DNA from: JABCPE02 sp963530615
GTDB lineage: Bacteria; Bacteroidota; Bacteroidia; Flavobacteriales; Weeksellaceae
Direction of reading: 5' to 3'
Assembly: GCA_963530615.1 (NCBI GenBank)
Contig: CAUSDX010000009.1
Location: 1-64,000 of the forward strand
Length of the DNA stretch: 64,000 nucleotides
Shown here: piece by piece, positions 1 to 9,600 of the stretch
Layout of the letters: each line of letters starts with the position of its first letter
How positions within the stretch are numbered: the stretch's first letter is position 1
The notes under the pieces: generated by a model
What the model saw: only the letters and a program-made list of their open reading frames with translations
What the model was told of the DNA's origin: nothing
The model's database searches: none
Position numbers and translations under genes: made by a program

Positions 1-209
1 TCGGTGTACTTCTGATAAGGGGATAAATCACAAGTAATATATGAAGATTTTTTGTCTTTTTTTATTTTTTTTTGTTCAATTAATGTTTGTTTTTCAGTAC
101 GAATTTTTTCCAATAATACTGATGCTGGTTCATCATTGCTGTCTTGTGGAACGAGTTGCCCACGAATAGCGAGGTCAAGTATTTTTTGTCTAAGCTGCTT
201 GGTATTCAT
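1..209 (-). CDS. hsdS: Type I restriction specificity subunit HsdS, N-terminal part only
   Basis: Only the first 69 codons lie in the window; the gene continues past the left edge. The start ATG is at 209-207. The visible residues, MNTKQLRQKILDLAIRGQLV followed by PQDSNDEPASVLLEKIR and a lysine-rich stretch, are the characteristic opening of HsdS proteins, before the first target-recognition domain. HsdS carries the DNA specificity of the HsdR2M2S complex. It follows rhuM by 9 bases on the same strand, so it is the last known gene of the restriction operon. The coding strand holds runs of seven and nine A (T on the plus strand, about 57-73). Specificity cannot be judged because both recognition domains are outside the window. 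Confidence 0.85.
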   Translation of the reverse strand, partial: MNTKQLRQKILDLAIRGQLVPQDSNDEPASVLLEKIRTEKQTLIEQKKIKKDKKSSYITCDLSPYQKYT

Positions 210-218
210 CTTTAATTA

Positions 219-1220
219 TTATTTGTTTTCTTTGATTTGCTTTTCCAGCATTTCTATTTGTTTGAGGTCTTCCAAATCTGCTTGCTGGGCATCGGCTATT
301 TTTCGTTTGTTATTAAAATCTTCATAAACTTGTCCTGCTATTTTTTTCATTTGAGATTTGCTTACAGACCCCCTATCTTTAAGGAGTTTTTTGTCATTAA
401 ATTCGATGATTTTATCTACATTTGTTTGCCAAAAATCCATTGTAATATCTTGTCGGTTTTTGGCTCTTAGTTCTGCAGATTCAAGGAATACAACCACCAA
501 CCGATTAAGGGTATCTATTTCATCTTCAGTAAGATAGTTTTTTGCTGTAAAAACATCTCCCTTTCTTACAATGGCTCCCTTCCAAGAAGTTAGCCCCATA
601 TTTTGTTTTTGAGCATCAGCACGACTTACAACAATCTCGGCAGCCGTTTGGTTGGTAACTGCAAAGAGAAGTTTATTTTGTGTCTCGGCAAAAAACATTT
701 GTGTAGCTTTATCGGTTTCATCATAATCATTACTGAGTTTGAATAAATCACGCACTTTTTGATAAAATCGTTTTTCAGAAGCACGAATATCACGGATACG
801 AGCTAATAATTCATCAAAATAATCAGGGCGGCCATCAGGGTTTTTCAGTCGATCATCATCCATCACGAAGCCCTTTATCATATATTCTTTGAGGTTTCGG
901 TTTGCCCATTGTCTGAATTGTGTACCGCGTTTGCTTCGCACCCGAAAACCAATTGCTAAAATCATATCCAAACTATAAAAAGTAACTTCATAACTTTTCC
1001 CATCTGAAGCAGTTGTCAAATAATTTTTGACAACTGAATTTTCATCTAATTCATTATCTTCTAGAATGTTAATTATGTGATAACTGATGCTTTGCTTAGA
1101 GGTGTCAAAAAGTTCAGCAATTTGATTTTGATTCATCCAAACCGAACCGTCACGAGCATAAAGCGATAATTTTACTTTGCCGTCTTGGGTTTTATAAATG
1201 ATGATATTTTGCTTTTCCAT
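219..1220 (-). CDS. rhuM: RhuM family protein
   Basis: The 333-residue protein matches the RhuM family, named from a Salmonella pathogenicity island gene and often found inside type I restriction operons; its molecular role is unsettled. The N-terminal third looks like a DNA-binding region (SVWMNQNQIAELFDTSKQSI, then ITYHI-like helices), followed by the family block VTFYSLDMILAIGFRVRSKRG and QFRQWANRNLKEYMIKGF. The C-terminal half is helical and ends in a short charged coiled-coil-like tail. It lies 10 bases after the natural hsdM stop and 9 bases before hsdS, so it is very likely co-transcribed and perhaps translationally coupled. Base composition resembles the hsd genes (26 of 60 G+C counted at 601-660), so it probably travelled with them. 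A role as regulator or toxin-like partner is possible but not shown. Confidence 0.85.
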   Translation of the reverse strand: MEKQNIIIYKTQDGKVKLSLYARDGSVWMNQNQIAELFDTSKQSISYHIINILEDNELDENSVVKNYLTTASDGKSYEVTFYSLDMILAIGFRVRSKRGTQFRQWANRNLKEYMIKGFVMDDDRLKNPDGRPDYFDELLARIRDIRASEKRFYQKVRDLFKLSNDYDETDKATQMFFAETQNKLLFAVTNQTAAEIVVSRADAQKQNMGLTSWKGAIVRKGDVFTAKNYLTEDEIDTLNRLVVVFLESAELRAKNRQDITMDFWQTNVDKIIEFNDKKLLKDRGSVSKSQMKKIAGQVYEDFNNKRKIADAQQADLEDLKQIEMLEKQIKENK

Positions 1221-1230
1221 AATTTTTTAA

Positions 1231-2643
1231 TTAACCAAAGATTTTTTTCAGTTTTTCGACAGCATTCATTATGTTGGTTGCTTTTTCTTCAATGTTTTCA
1301 AGTAATTCATCAAGTGGAATATCTTCGGTTTCTTCGCCTTGTTTGAGCCAAGTGATATCTAGGCTTGTTTTATCTCGTGCTATGATTTCTTCTATGGTGT
1401 ATTTTCGCTATCTGCCTTGCGGATTTTCAGCTGAATAGGTTTCCTTTCTTTTACTGAAATCATTTTCAGAATAACATTTGATAAACTCTTGAAAATGCTC
1501 GTATTTCAGCGGATTGGTTTTCCCAAAATTAGGCATATTACTTCTTAAATCATAAAACCAAACTTCTTTCGTACTATTTTTTTCAGTTTTCCCTTTGGTG
1601 AAAAAAAGCACATTGGTTTTTACTCCCTGAGCATAGAAAATCCCTGTTGGCAAACGCAAAATGGTGTGCAGATTGCATTTATCCATTAAATCTTTACGGA
1701 TTTTTTCGCCGTTACCATCTACAAAAAGCACATTGTCAGGCAGGACTACACCCGCACGGCCATCAATATTCAGGCTTCGGTAGATATGCTGTAAGAAGTT
1801 CAGTTGTTTGTTGGAAGTAGGAAAGGTGAGGTCATCACGAGTTGCTCTTTCGCCTCCTTTTTTAGTCCCGAAAGGCGGATTGGTCAGTACCACATCATAG
1901 CCTGTCATCTTTTTTCCTTCGGAGGACAAGGTGTCGCCTAATTTTATATCACCTTTTATGTCGTGCAGCATCGTATTCATCAAGGCAAGGCGGTGAGTTT
2001 CGTGGACGAGTTCGCCTCCTGTAAAGGCCTCATTGATTTGGAAACTCTGTTCTTCTTCTGATAAGTCAAAAAGGTCATCGGTTTGATTTTTAATATGTCG
2101 GTCGGCAGCAATCATAAAACCAAAAGTACCACAAGCAGGGTCGTTACAGCGTTCGCCAGCTTTAGGGTTGATAAGTTCCGTGATGACATCTATCAGCACA
2201 CGCGGGGTAAAATATTGCCCAGCCCCCGATTTTTTTTCGTTGGCATTTTTCTCTAAAAGTCCTTCGTACAAATTGCCCAGCCCTTCTTCTTTGGCAGAAT
2301 ACCAATCTAATTCATCTATGGTTTTGATGATTTTTTCAAGGTTTTTGGGCTCTTCGATGTTTGATTTTGCTCCTGCATAAATTTCGCGTACGCGTCCTGT
2401 GCATTCCTCACCCAGATGCTCCAGCAGTTCTTTATAAAACTTTTTTAGATTGATACCATCTTGTTTTACCAGCTTATCCCATCGGTACTGCTCTGGAATT
2501 TCTTTTTCGGTATCGGTTTCCTTTGCCATTTTCAGGAAAAGGATATAGGTCAGTTCCGTTACATACTGATGGTAAGTGATACCATCATCTTTTAATACAT
2601 TACACAAAGTCCACAGCTTTGATACTATTTCTTGATTGTTCAT
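1231..2643 (-). pseudogene. hsdM: Type I DNA methyltransferase subunit HsdM, interrupted by an in-frame amber stop
   Basis: The frame runs from ATG 2643-2641 to TAA 1233-1231 (470 codons) but has TAG at 1410-1408, giving a 411-residue product. Codons after the TAG stay in frame and read as a normal HsdM end (RKYTIEEIIARDKTSLDITW, then LKQGEETEDIPLDELLENIE and a final helix ending KLKKIFG). The catalytic core is intact: N-terminal helical domain, GQYFTPR at about 143-149, SAM-binding DPACGTFGF at 168-176 and catalytic NPPF at 255-258. The lost end is the region that, in the family, helps contact HsdS. An upstream start at 2712 is open but lies inside the KAP gene and adds residues unlike the family. 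A single base change could make the TAG; a sequencing error or suppression cannot be excluded. Confidence 0.8.
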
Positions 2644-2683
2644 AGTGATAATTTGCTTTAGGGATTTACTGATGAAATAAAAA

Positions 2684-5600
2684 CTATTTTTCTTTTGTTC
2701 TTCTAATATCAATAGATTTAGCGAGATTATCTATATCAACATTACTATCCCTTTGTTCATTTAATAAATTTCGGAATCCATCTTTATCCTCTTTTGAGGC
2801 TATCCTATATAGTTCTTTTAGCTTTTCTGAATTTTCAATTAACAACTTAATGAATGTTGTATCAGAGAGAAATTTATTTTTAATAACTAATCTAAAAACA
2901 TCTTTTTGCTCTATCAATAGATCATATCTGAAAAAATAAGGTAGTAATTTATTCGTTATCTCTAATGATAACTCAATCTTAGAATTTGTTATCTTATCTT
3001 GTATATCTTTAAATAAATTTTTAACAGAAATTAAAGAGTTGTTAGCATTATAAATTTCTAATATATTCCACCATTGTTCATCAATATTATCACTTTGTTC
3101 TAACAATTCAATAAATTTAGTTTTGAAAGTGTCTAAAGAGCCTTGAGTCAGATTTTTAGGTTCTAAATGTTTGAAAAATCTAAAATACACATTATTTCCC
3201 GTGTTATCAAAAACCATCTCATAGTTCTCTTTGTCTAAACTAGAAAAATTTTCATTAAATACGGAAGAAATAATATTAGAAATTTTTAACTCCTCATTTT
3301 CAAAACAATCACTTAGAAATTCATCATCTAATATATCTACATTAAGTTTATCTTTTTCTATTTTCCATTTATTTAACTCTTTCAATAAACTGTTATCATC
3401 TATTTGTAAAGCCTCCTTAATATCTTGATATTTATTTATTAGAGATGTTATGTTTACTTTTTTTCCCAAATTTGATTTCTTAAACATCAATAAAATAATT
3501 TGTCTAAATAAAGGATATTTTCCTAAATATTCTGAAGATAATAACAAATCATCATAACTTGTGTAATTTAATATAGTATGGGCTATTAGATCAGCTTTTT
3601 GAGTGTCTTTTGTGTTTAGGACATTATCAAAATAACTTATATAAGAGGAATTAAAGCTATTTCCTCTTGCAATTCTCATTGCAATCAATTCATCAATTAT
3701 AGGTAGTTTTACTGATATATTATTATAATATAGAGAATAAATAATGTCATCATGTAATAAATCTTTTAACATTCCACTTTCATTAGAAATCTCTTTTATT
3801 TTTATTAAAATATCATTTACAGATTGAATATCTTTCTGACTATTAAGTGTTGTTTTCATTTTTTTTCTATACTCTTTGAAATCATAATCTTTCGGCAAAT
3901 ATCTCATTTCTTTCAGTTGCAGAATTTTATCAGTATCCAATTTAGAAAGATAGTCATCTAGTAAATTGTAATCAATTGAAAGTTTATACTTATTATATTC
4001 TTTTGCTTTATACTCTACTAATTTTACATAATTTTCTTCTGATATTTCATTTCCTCTTAAGTTATTTAAGACTCTTTCTTCTGTAAAATAACTTATCAAT
4101 TTGTCTATTAAATCAATGTATTTTTCAATATTTGAATCATCTATTAATTCAAAGTAATTATCTAATAGTTTTGAGAGATATCTGTTGTCTACTAAAATAT
4201 TCTTAATCAAAGAAATTTGCCAATCATTAATGATTAAATCTTCCATACGATTATCCAATCCAAGAACCCTATCATAGAACATACTCCACATCTGTTCTAT
4301 GTATTGAGGAGAAACTTTGGTGTCTTCATCTAATGAACCTAATGCCAAAATTGGATTTTCAAAAGTACTAACATCCTTTATTGCAGAATAGAAAATAGAA
4401 TCAATGAAATCTGCTTTACAAATTTCATTAAATTTTTGGATATCATTTTTCAACATTGACTCTCTCAGCTCTTGTGTGTAAATTAGCTCCAAAGCTTTAT
4501 CTACTTCAATATGATAAATAATAGCAGTAAGTTGTTTAGGATACTCTTTGTCATTTGAGTAGATATGATATAATCCTCCCAATATTTCCTTGTAATCCGA
4601 AATAGCTTTTAGGGGATTTTCTAATATTTTATCTTTCTGGAGAATAAAAATACCAATATATCTTTCTTTGTATTTTTCATCCAAGAGCTTTATTGTAAGT
4701 ACTTCATTAATAAAAGAAATGATTTCACGAGGAGTAATTCTTCTATTCAGAAATTCATACACTTGAATTACTAAATTCATCTCTATTTCATCACATTCAG
4801 TAAATGCTTTTTTCCATTGTTCCTCGAAGAATTTTTTCCAATCAGACATAATTGGTTTTGTAACTCTAAAAACTATATCAAAAGTCTTGTTGACATAATC
4901 TTCTCCAAAGCTTTTATTTTCTCCATTATTCAGTTCCTTAAAAGCGTTTTGAATATGCTCTCTATCAAAAGGAATAATAACTTTTATATGTGAATAACCT
5001 TTCTCAGCAAAAAATATATGGATAGACGACCATATACTGAGTATATGTTTTTTTGGAAGCCTGTCAAAATTATCGAAAACAATGACGATCGGCATCTGTA
5101 AATCATCATTTATTTCTTGCATCCACTTTTGAAACTCTCTTACTGAGGGTTCATTTTCAGATATGGTTTCTATTTTTGTTTCTTCTCTTTGTTTATTGGT
5201 ATAAACTTGAAATGTTTCTTCAGCAGATAGTCTGAATGATCTTCTAAATGATTTACAAAACTCATTTATTGACCAATTTTTGATTACATTCCAACAGTAT
5301 ATCCCTATGACAATAAATATTGGAAAAGCAACTAATGAAAGTTTCCAAAACCAAGATTCTATTTCAAAAAAATCTACCATTGAATCTTTGAAGACATTTA
5401 CAGTTGGAATATAGATAATAGACAATAAGCTAAATATGAATCCAATACTTAAATAAGGCTGATTAATAGTCTTAGTTTCTTTTGATTTAGCAAGTAGGAG
5501 TTGTAATTTGTTATCCCAATTATTTTTCTTGTTTACTAAGTTTGGTTCTGATTTTATAAATTCAGTTAATTCTATCAATATTGATTTTCGTTGTTCATCT

Positions 5601-5848
5601 TCTTGATGTCCCCAAACATCATATACAAAAAACTTATGGGATTTCTCAAGCTTTTTTTCTATGAGTTTTACCAAATTACTTTTACCAGACCCCCATTCTC
5701 CATCAATCCCTATGATTTTAAAGTCAGGTTCTTTAATTATTTTATCACTAATAACAGAAGCTATTTTATCTTGCGATTTATTTGAAAATAAATCTTCACC
5801 TAAAGGCTGATTTTTTATGAAAGTATATTTAGTATTATTTTGGTTCAT
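2684..5848 (-). CDS. KAP family P-loop NTPase with two membrane segments
   Basis: The 1054-residue protein has a Walker A motif GEWGSGKS at 50-57, two hydrophobic segments at about 132-150 and 168-189 between Walker A and B, and a Walker B strand IVIVFDNFDRL at about 254-264. This is the arrangement of KAP NTPases, named after Kidins220/ARMS and PifA; PifA of the F plasmid excludes phage T7. The remaining 750 residues look helical and have no domain I recognise. It sits between hsdR (92 bases upstream) and hsdM (start 40 bases after its stop), on the same strand. It is much more AT-rich than its neighbours: I counted 11 and 13 G+C in the 60-base blocks 3481-3540 and 4021-4080, against 25-29 in blocks of hsdR and hsdM. 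A phage-defence role is inferred from context. Confidence 0.85.
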   Translation of the reverse strand: MNQNNTKYTFIKNQPLGEDLFSNKSQDKIASVISDKIIKEPDFKIIGIDGEWGSGKSNLVKLIEKKLEKSHKFFVYDVWGHQEDEQRKSILIELTEFIKSEPNLVNKKNNWDNKLQLLLAKSKETKTINQPYLSIGFIFSLLSIIYIPTVNVFKDSMVDFFEIESWFWKLSLVAFPIFIVIGIYCWNVIKNWSINEFCKSFRRSFRLSAEETFQVYTNKQREETKIETISENEPSVREFQKWMQEINDDLQMPIVIVFDNFDRLPKKHILSIWSSIHIFFAEKGYSHIKVIIPFDREHIQNAFKELNNGENKSFGEDYVNKTFDIVFRVTKPIMSDWKKFFEEQWKKAFTECDEIEMNLVIQVYEFLNRRITPREIISFINEVLTIKLLDEKYKERYIGIFILQKDKILENPLKAISDYKEILGGLYHIYSNDKEYPKQLTAIIYHIEVDKALELIYTQELRESMLKNDIQKFNEICKADFIDSIFYSAIKDVSTFENPILALGSLDEDTKVSPQYIEQMWSMFYDRVLGLDNRMEDLIINDWQISLIKNILVDNRYLSKLLDNYFELIDDSNIEKYIDLIDKLISYFTEERVLNNLRGNEISEENYVKLVEYKAKEYNKYKLSIDYNLLDDYLSKLDTDKILQLKEMRYLPKDYDFKEYRKKMKTTLNSQKDIQSVNDILIKIKEISNESGMLKDLLHDDIIYSLYYNNISVKLPIIDELIAMRIARGNSFNSSYISYFDNVLNTKDTQKADLIAHTILNYTSYDDLLLSSEYLGKYPLFRQIILLMFKKSNLGKKVNITSLINKYQDIKEALQIDDNSLLKELNKWKIEKDKLNVDILDDEFLSDCFENEELKISNIISSVFNENFSSLDKENYEMVFDNTGNNVYFRFFKHLEPKNLTQGSLDTFKTKFIELLEQSDNIDEQWWNILEIYNANNSLISVKNLFKDIQDKITNSKIELSLEITNKLLPYFFRYDLLIEQKDVFRLVIKNKFLSDTTFIKLLIENSEKLKELYRIASKEDKDGFRNLLNEQRDSNVDIDNLAKSIDIRRTKEK

Positions 5849-5940
5849 AGTTTATTCCTTAATTTTAATTTCCTTTAATTTTATAAATCCTTTTTTCCTG
5901 TAATATTTATGAACTCATTAATCATCAACAATTAAAAAGC

Positions 5941-8900
5941 TTACCCTACAAATAAATACTCTTTCAGTTCATCTACAATTTCATCTAATTGATTTTTAAA
6001 GGCTTTGTTGATTTTTTCATAACCGCCTTCGTTTTTGAAAGCTCCTGTATTAAAACTTTCGCTGTCAATGAATTGTTCTTTTACGAGGTGTTTTTCGATG
6101 CGTTCAAGCCATTTTTCTTCAATTTTTGTGAATTGACGATAATTTTTGAGTTTTTGGAACGCATTGCCTAGACGAACAGAATAATCTACCAACGCATTGC
6201 CCAGAGCCAATGTACGAACAATCCCGATAATATCTGTGGTGATTTCCACATTTTTGGCTTTATTCCAAGCGAGGTTAATTTTCTTGATGGAATAGCCGGC
6301 TTGTTCCATTTCTAGTCGGAGGCTTTTGAGTTCAGTGCGGGTAAGTTCCTTCGGACGGGTACAGAGAATGTTGAGTGCAGCTATTTTGTTCCGATTTTGA
6401 GTAATAAAAGTTTTAAACTCTTCGATATAATCTTCAGGGCGTTGTTCAGCTCCGCCGTATCCTTGGTAGCGTTCGGTTATTTGGTCAGTTTTATCGCTGA
6501 TTATTTTATAATTATTTGATTTTGATTTAGAATGGAATAAAAATTTTATCGCTTTTATATTATTTTGGATAAATGTTTTCGTTTCATCTGCTGATTGTTC
6601 TTTTAGTTCTCTGATAAACTCTTGTGGTGCTGTTTTTTGTAAATTTAGGAAATAGTCTTCATCTTGTTTTACTATATTTTTAGCACGCCTTTGCAGTCTT
6701 CCAATGAGCTGATTTACATATTTTTTTACTGATGAAGCATCATCACTATGGTTAATTCCATTCATAATATCTTCAAAAGAAGCAGAAGGATTCGCAACCA
6801 CAGGCATCATTTTCGTGAAATCTACGATGCTTTCGAAAACTCCCACAGGGTCATAGATATCAAAATTTTCTTTATTGATTTTCGGACAAAGACGAGTGGC
6901 TCTCCCCAGCATTTGTTCAAACAAAATCCTTGATTTCACTCGGCGTAAAAATACTAATGAAGTAATTTCGGGCACATCAATTCCTGTCGTGAGCAAATCT
7001 ACCGTAACGGCAATATTTGGATATTTCTCATTCTTAAACTGCTTTATGGCTTCCGAAACTCTTTTTTTATCGCCGATGTTTCCTGTAATTTTTTTAACAG
7101 CATCATTATCAATGCCTTGCTCAGCATAGATTTCTTTAAGGATTTTTACAATAAGGTCTGCGTGCTGGTCATCTACTGCAAAAATCAGTGTTTTCCCTTG
7201 TCCTTCGGGGTCAAGGTCTTGGGCTATTTCATTGAGTACTACTCGGTTAAAATCCTCTATGATGATTTTTTTATTAAACTGATTAATATCAAAATCAAGT
7301 TCATCTTCAAGTTCTGAGAAATCAGTAATTTCGTTTTTCTCTGGGTCAAAAATCTGAACCGTATCTCCTTTTTGGTAGTGAACGCCTTCTTTTCTTAATT
7401 CTGTGATAATCTGATGAGGAGGATTGTAATCTACTAAAAACCCGTCTAAAACAGCTTCTCTATACGAGTATTCAAATACAGGTTTCCCGAAAATCTCGGT
7501 GGTGTGCAGGGCAGGAGTGGCAGTGACAGCTATTTTTACAGCGTCAAAGTATTCTATTACAGTTCTATACTTACTGACAAAATCTTCCTGATTTCTGAAT
7601 TCCAGCTCATCATCTCCCATTTCTTTATCTAAGGTATATCCTCTGTGGGCTTCATCGATGATAATCAAATCATAATCCGAAACCGATGGAGTACCTTCGC
7701 TGTCATTGTACAAAATCCGTTTGACCATCGCTTGAACTGTACTCAGATGAATTTTGGTTTCTCGGTCAATGTTTTTATCCTCTAATCCTTTGATATTGTA
7801 TAAGTTATCCAAGGTTTGTAAATCTTCCAATCGTACCTCTTTGAATACATCGTGAGCCTGCTCTCCAAGAGAAGTTCTATCCACTAAAAACAGTATTCTT
7901 TTGAAACGCTGTGTTTTTAGGAAACGATAAATCATTCCTAATATCGTACGGGTTTTTCCTGTTCCTGTTGCCATTGAAAGCAAAATCGACTGCTTACCGT
8001 TAAGTAGTTCTTTCTCAGTAGCTTCTACGGCTCTTATCTGATATTCACGAAGATTGAGCCCGTCTTTATCTTTCAATAAATCGTAAGGTGCTTCGTTGAG
8101 TTTTTGGTTGGCTTTTTCTATGTCTTTTTCCAAATCTTCCAACAAGCCTTGCGGGCTCTTCCAATTTTGTAAAGCCTTGGGAATGTTATCATTTCGACGT
8201 GTGTCCAAAAACCATATTCCAGATTTGGTTTCCAGTTGTTTCAAATATTTTCGCCCATTGGTTGCAAACACAAAGGGTACTTTATAATCTCCCCATTCAG
8301 AAATGATATATTCGGAATGTTCTGATTTTATGCTGGTTGCATAATCCTTACACTGATTAGTAATAATTGCCGAAATGTCCTTATATTCAGCTTTTGCTTC
8401 CACGATGCCTACCAATTGCAAACCAGCAAACAGAGCATAATCAGCCTTGCCTTTATCGGTAGGAAATTCGGCTATTGCTATATTTTTACCTTTTTCAGGT
8501 CGAGTGCCTTTGGAGTATTTTAAATTAATAGAGTCTGCTTGCCATCCTGCTTCTTCTAATTGAGCATCAATTATTTTTCTAGTTTCAGCTTCCGAGAGAG
8601 TAAGCTCTCCTGCATATTTTTGAGATTTTTTTACACGCTCTTTTTGTGCGGACAAAAATTCTTTGGATTGGCTTTCTTCCAAATATTCTTTCTGTTTTTG
8701 AAGTTCAAAAAGTTTGTTTTTGAGTGTTTCTATTTGTTTTGCTTGGGCTTCTTTTTCGGACTTTAGTTCATCTACAGAAATCGAGTGTTTTTTAGGAAGT
8801 ATAAATTCTGAATGCCCCTTTGTCCCTTCGCCATAAGATAACGCAAACCAGCGAGCCAATCGATAAGCCATTCTTAACAGCGTTTCTGCGATTTCCTCAG

Positions 8901-9198
8901 ATGCATAGACTGAGTGTACAGCATCATTGCCTTTAAGTCTTAATTGATGCAGAATATCAGCGATAATAGGTTCTATGATGCCTTCTCTTTTAAGTGTATT
9001 GATTTTAGAAGCCTGATTGCTCTCTAGAGGAATAGGGATATGTTCTATTTGATAAATTTCATTGACCATTAATTCGCTGAACTGTCTGAGTTTAAACATG
9101 CAAGTGTTTGGGTCAGAATAGAGATTTTTTTCAGATAAATAGGCAATATTGTATAATAAATTATAATCTTCTTGTAAAAAATAAAAGTTCGAATTCAT
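5941..9198 (-). CDS. hsdR: Type I restriction endonuclease subunit HsdR
   Basis: The 1085-residue protein is the ATP-dependent translocase and nuclease of a type I system. From the N-terminus: a DUF4145-like helical domain (about 10-115), a coiled coil (about 135-195), a nuclease domain of the PD-(D/E)XK type with GKADYALF and GIVEAKAE near residue 265, then a superfamily 2 helicase core with Walker A MATGTGKT near 412, DEAH near 514 and the motif V/VI region LLTTGIDVPEITSLVFLRRV near 740 followed by LGRATRL. The helical C-terminus should contact the HsdM-HsdS core. All key motifs are present and the frame is open, so the gene looks intact. It heads the minus-strand operon, with a promoter box at 9274-9267. 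The DUF4145 N-terminus marks the HsdR subgroup seen in many Bacteroidota and Proteobacteria. Confidence 0.95.
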   Translation of the reverse strand: MNSNFYFLQEDYNLLYNIAYLSEKNLYSDPNTCMFKLRQFSELMVNEIYQIEHIPIPLESNQASKINTLKREGIIEPIIADILHQLRLKGNDAVHSVYASEEIAETLLRMAYRLARWFALSYGEGTKGHSEFILPKKHSISVDELKSEKEAQAKQIETLKNKLFELQKQKEYLEESQSKEFLSAQKERVKKSQKYAGELTLSEAETRKIIDAQLEEAGWQADSINLKYSKGTRPEKGKNIAIAEFPTDKGKADYALFAGLQLVGIVEAKAEYKDISAIITNQCKDYATSIKSEHSEYIISEWGDYKVPFVFATNGRKYLKQLETKSGIWFLDTRRNDNIPKALQNWKSPQGLLEDLEKDIEKANQKLNEAPYDLLKDKDGLNLREYQIRAVEATEKELLNGKQSILLSMATGTGKTRTILGMIYRFLKTQRFKRILFLVDRTSLGEQAHDVFKEVRLEDLQTLDNLYNIKGLEDKNIDRETKIHLSTVQAMVKRILYNDSEGTPSVSDYDLIIIDEAHRGYTLDKEMGDDELEFRNQEDFVSKYRTVIEYFDAVKIAVTATPALHTTEIFGKPVFEYSYREAVLDGFLVDYNPPHQIITELRKEGVHYQKGDTVQIFDPEKNEITDFSELEDELDFDINQFNKKIIIEDFNRVVLNEIAQDLDPEGQGKTLIFAVDDQHADLIVKILKEIYAEQGIDNDAVKKITGNIGDKKRVSEAIKQFKNEKYPNIAVTVDLLTTGIDVPEITSLVFLRRVKSRILFEQMLGRATRLCPKINKENFDIYDPVGVFESIVDFTKMMPVVANPSASFEDIMNGINHSDDASSVKKYVNQLIGRLQRRAKNIVKQDEDYFLNLQKTAPQEFIRELKEQSADETKTFIQNNIKAIKFLFHSKSKSNNYKIISDKTDQITERYQGYGGAEQRPEDYIEEFKTFITQNRNKIAALNILCTRPKELTRTELKSLRLEMEQAGYSIKKINLAWNKAKNVEITTDIIGIVRTLALGNALVDYSVRLGNAFQKLKNYRQFTKIEEKWLERIEKHLVKEQFIDSESFNTGAFKNEGGYEKINKAFKNQLDEIVDELKEYLFVG

Positions 9199-9226
9199 AG
9201 TATTTTTTTGAGGGGTTATTTCAAAA

Positions 9227-9257
9227 AACTTCTTATAATTTTATATTATGAGAAGTT
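9227..9257 (-). repeat. Inverted repeat in the hsdR leader
   Basis: Two 13-base arms (9227-9239 and 9245-9257) pair with a single G-T pair around a 5-base loop. On the minus strand the hairpin is followed directly by a short T run, so it resembles a weak intrinsic terminator just downstream of the likely hsdR transcription start. It could equally be an operator for a repressor. The stem has few G-C pairs, so I rate it as possible only. Confidence 0.45.
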
Positions 9258-9266
9258 CAAAAAATA

Positions 9267-9274
9267 CAAAAGTA
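9267..9274 (-). promoter_or_regulatory. Promoter -7 box of the hsdR operon
   Basis: The minus strand reads TACTTTTG, an exact fit to the Bacteroidota TAnnTTTG box, 68 bases before the hsdR ATG. No clear -33 TTG is seen at the expected distance. Confidence 0.5.
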
Positions 9275-9301
9275 CAAATTATATGGATACATTCCTCTAA
9301 G

Positions 9302-9317
9302 AAATATTATAATATTT
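9302..9317. repeat. 16-base A/T-only perfect palindrome upstream of hsdR
   Basis: AAATATTATAATATTT reads the same on both strands. It lies just upstream of where the hsdR -33 element should be, a position that would suit an operator. Palindromes of A and T arise often by chance in such AT-rich DNA. Confidence 0.35.
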
Positions 9318-9592
9318 GATAGTATTTTTTTATTATAAATAAAATATGGAAGGGGAGTGAAAATAAGGTTCTAAGAGTAGTTAATTAGCAATAGTCCCTT
9401 TTATATTAGGAACTTTTTTAGTAGCAGTATATGGTATTTTGTAATAATTTATTTTAATATATACAAAACCCTATGATTTATAAATTATATTAGTGTTCAA
9501 AAGATTAAGGTTACATATGCCAAAATATTATAAAAAGGTATATTTTGGATTTAGAAAAGTAAGAGATATTTATGTTTTCTTAAATATTTTTT

Positions 9593-9600
9593 TATATTTG
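9593..9600 (+). promoter_or_regulatory. Promoter -7 box of ftsY
   Basis: TATATTTG fits TAnnTTTG exactly and lies 33 bases before the ftsY ATG. No clean -33 TTG is seen. Confidence 0.55.

Noticed and set aside
10..75. Runs of seven and nine T (A in the coding strand) in hsdS as a phase-variation tract
   Set aside because: A and T runs of this length are frequent in this AT-rich DNA and encode the usual Lys-rich linker; evidence is too weak without strain comparison.
2644..2712. Longer hsdM start at 2712
   Set aside because: It overlaps the end of the KAP gene and adds 23 residues unlike the family; MNNQEIVSKLW at 2643 is the normal HsdM opening.
9520..9548. 9-bp inverted repeat upstream of ftsY as a terminator
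   Set aside because: No T run follows on either strand and no gene ends nearby on the plus strand; it could be an operator but nothing supports it.
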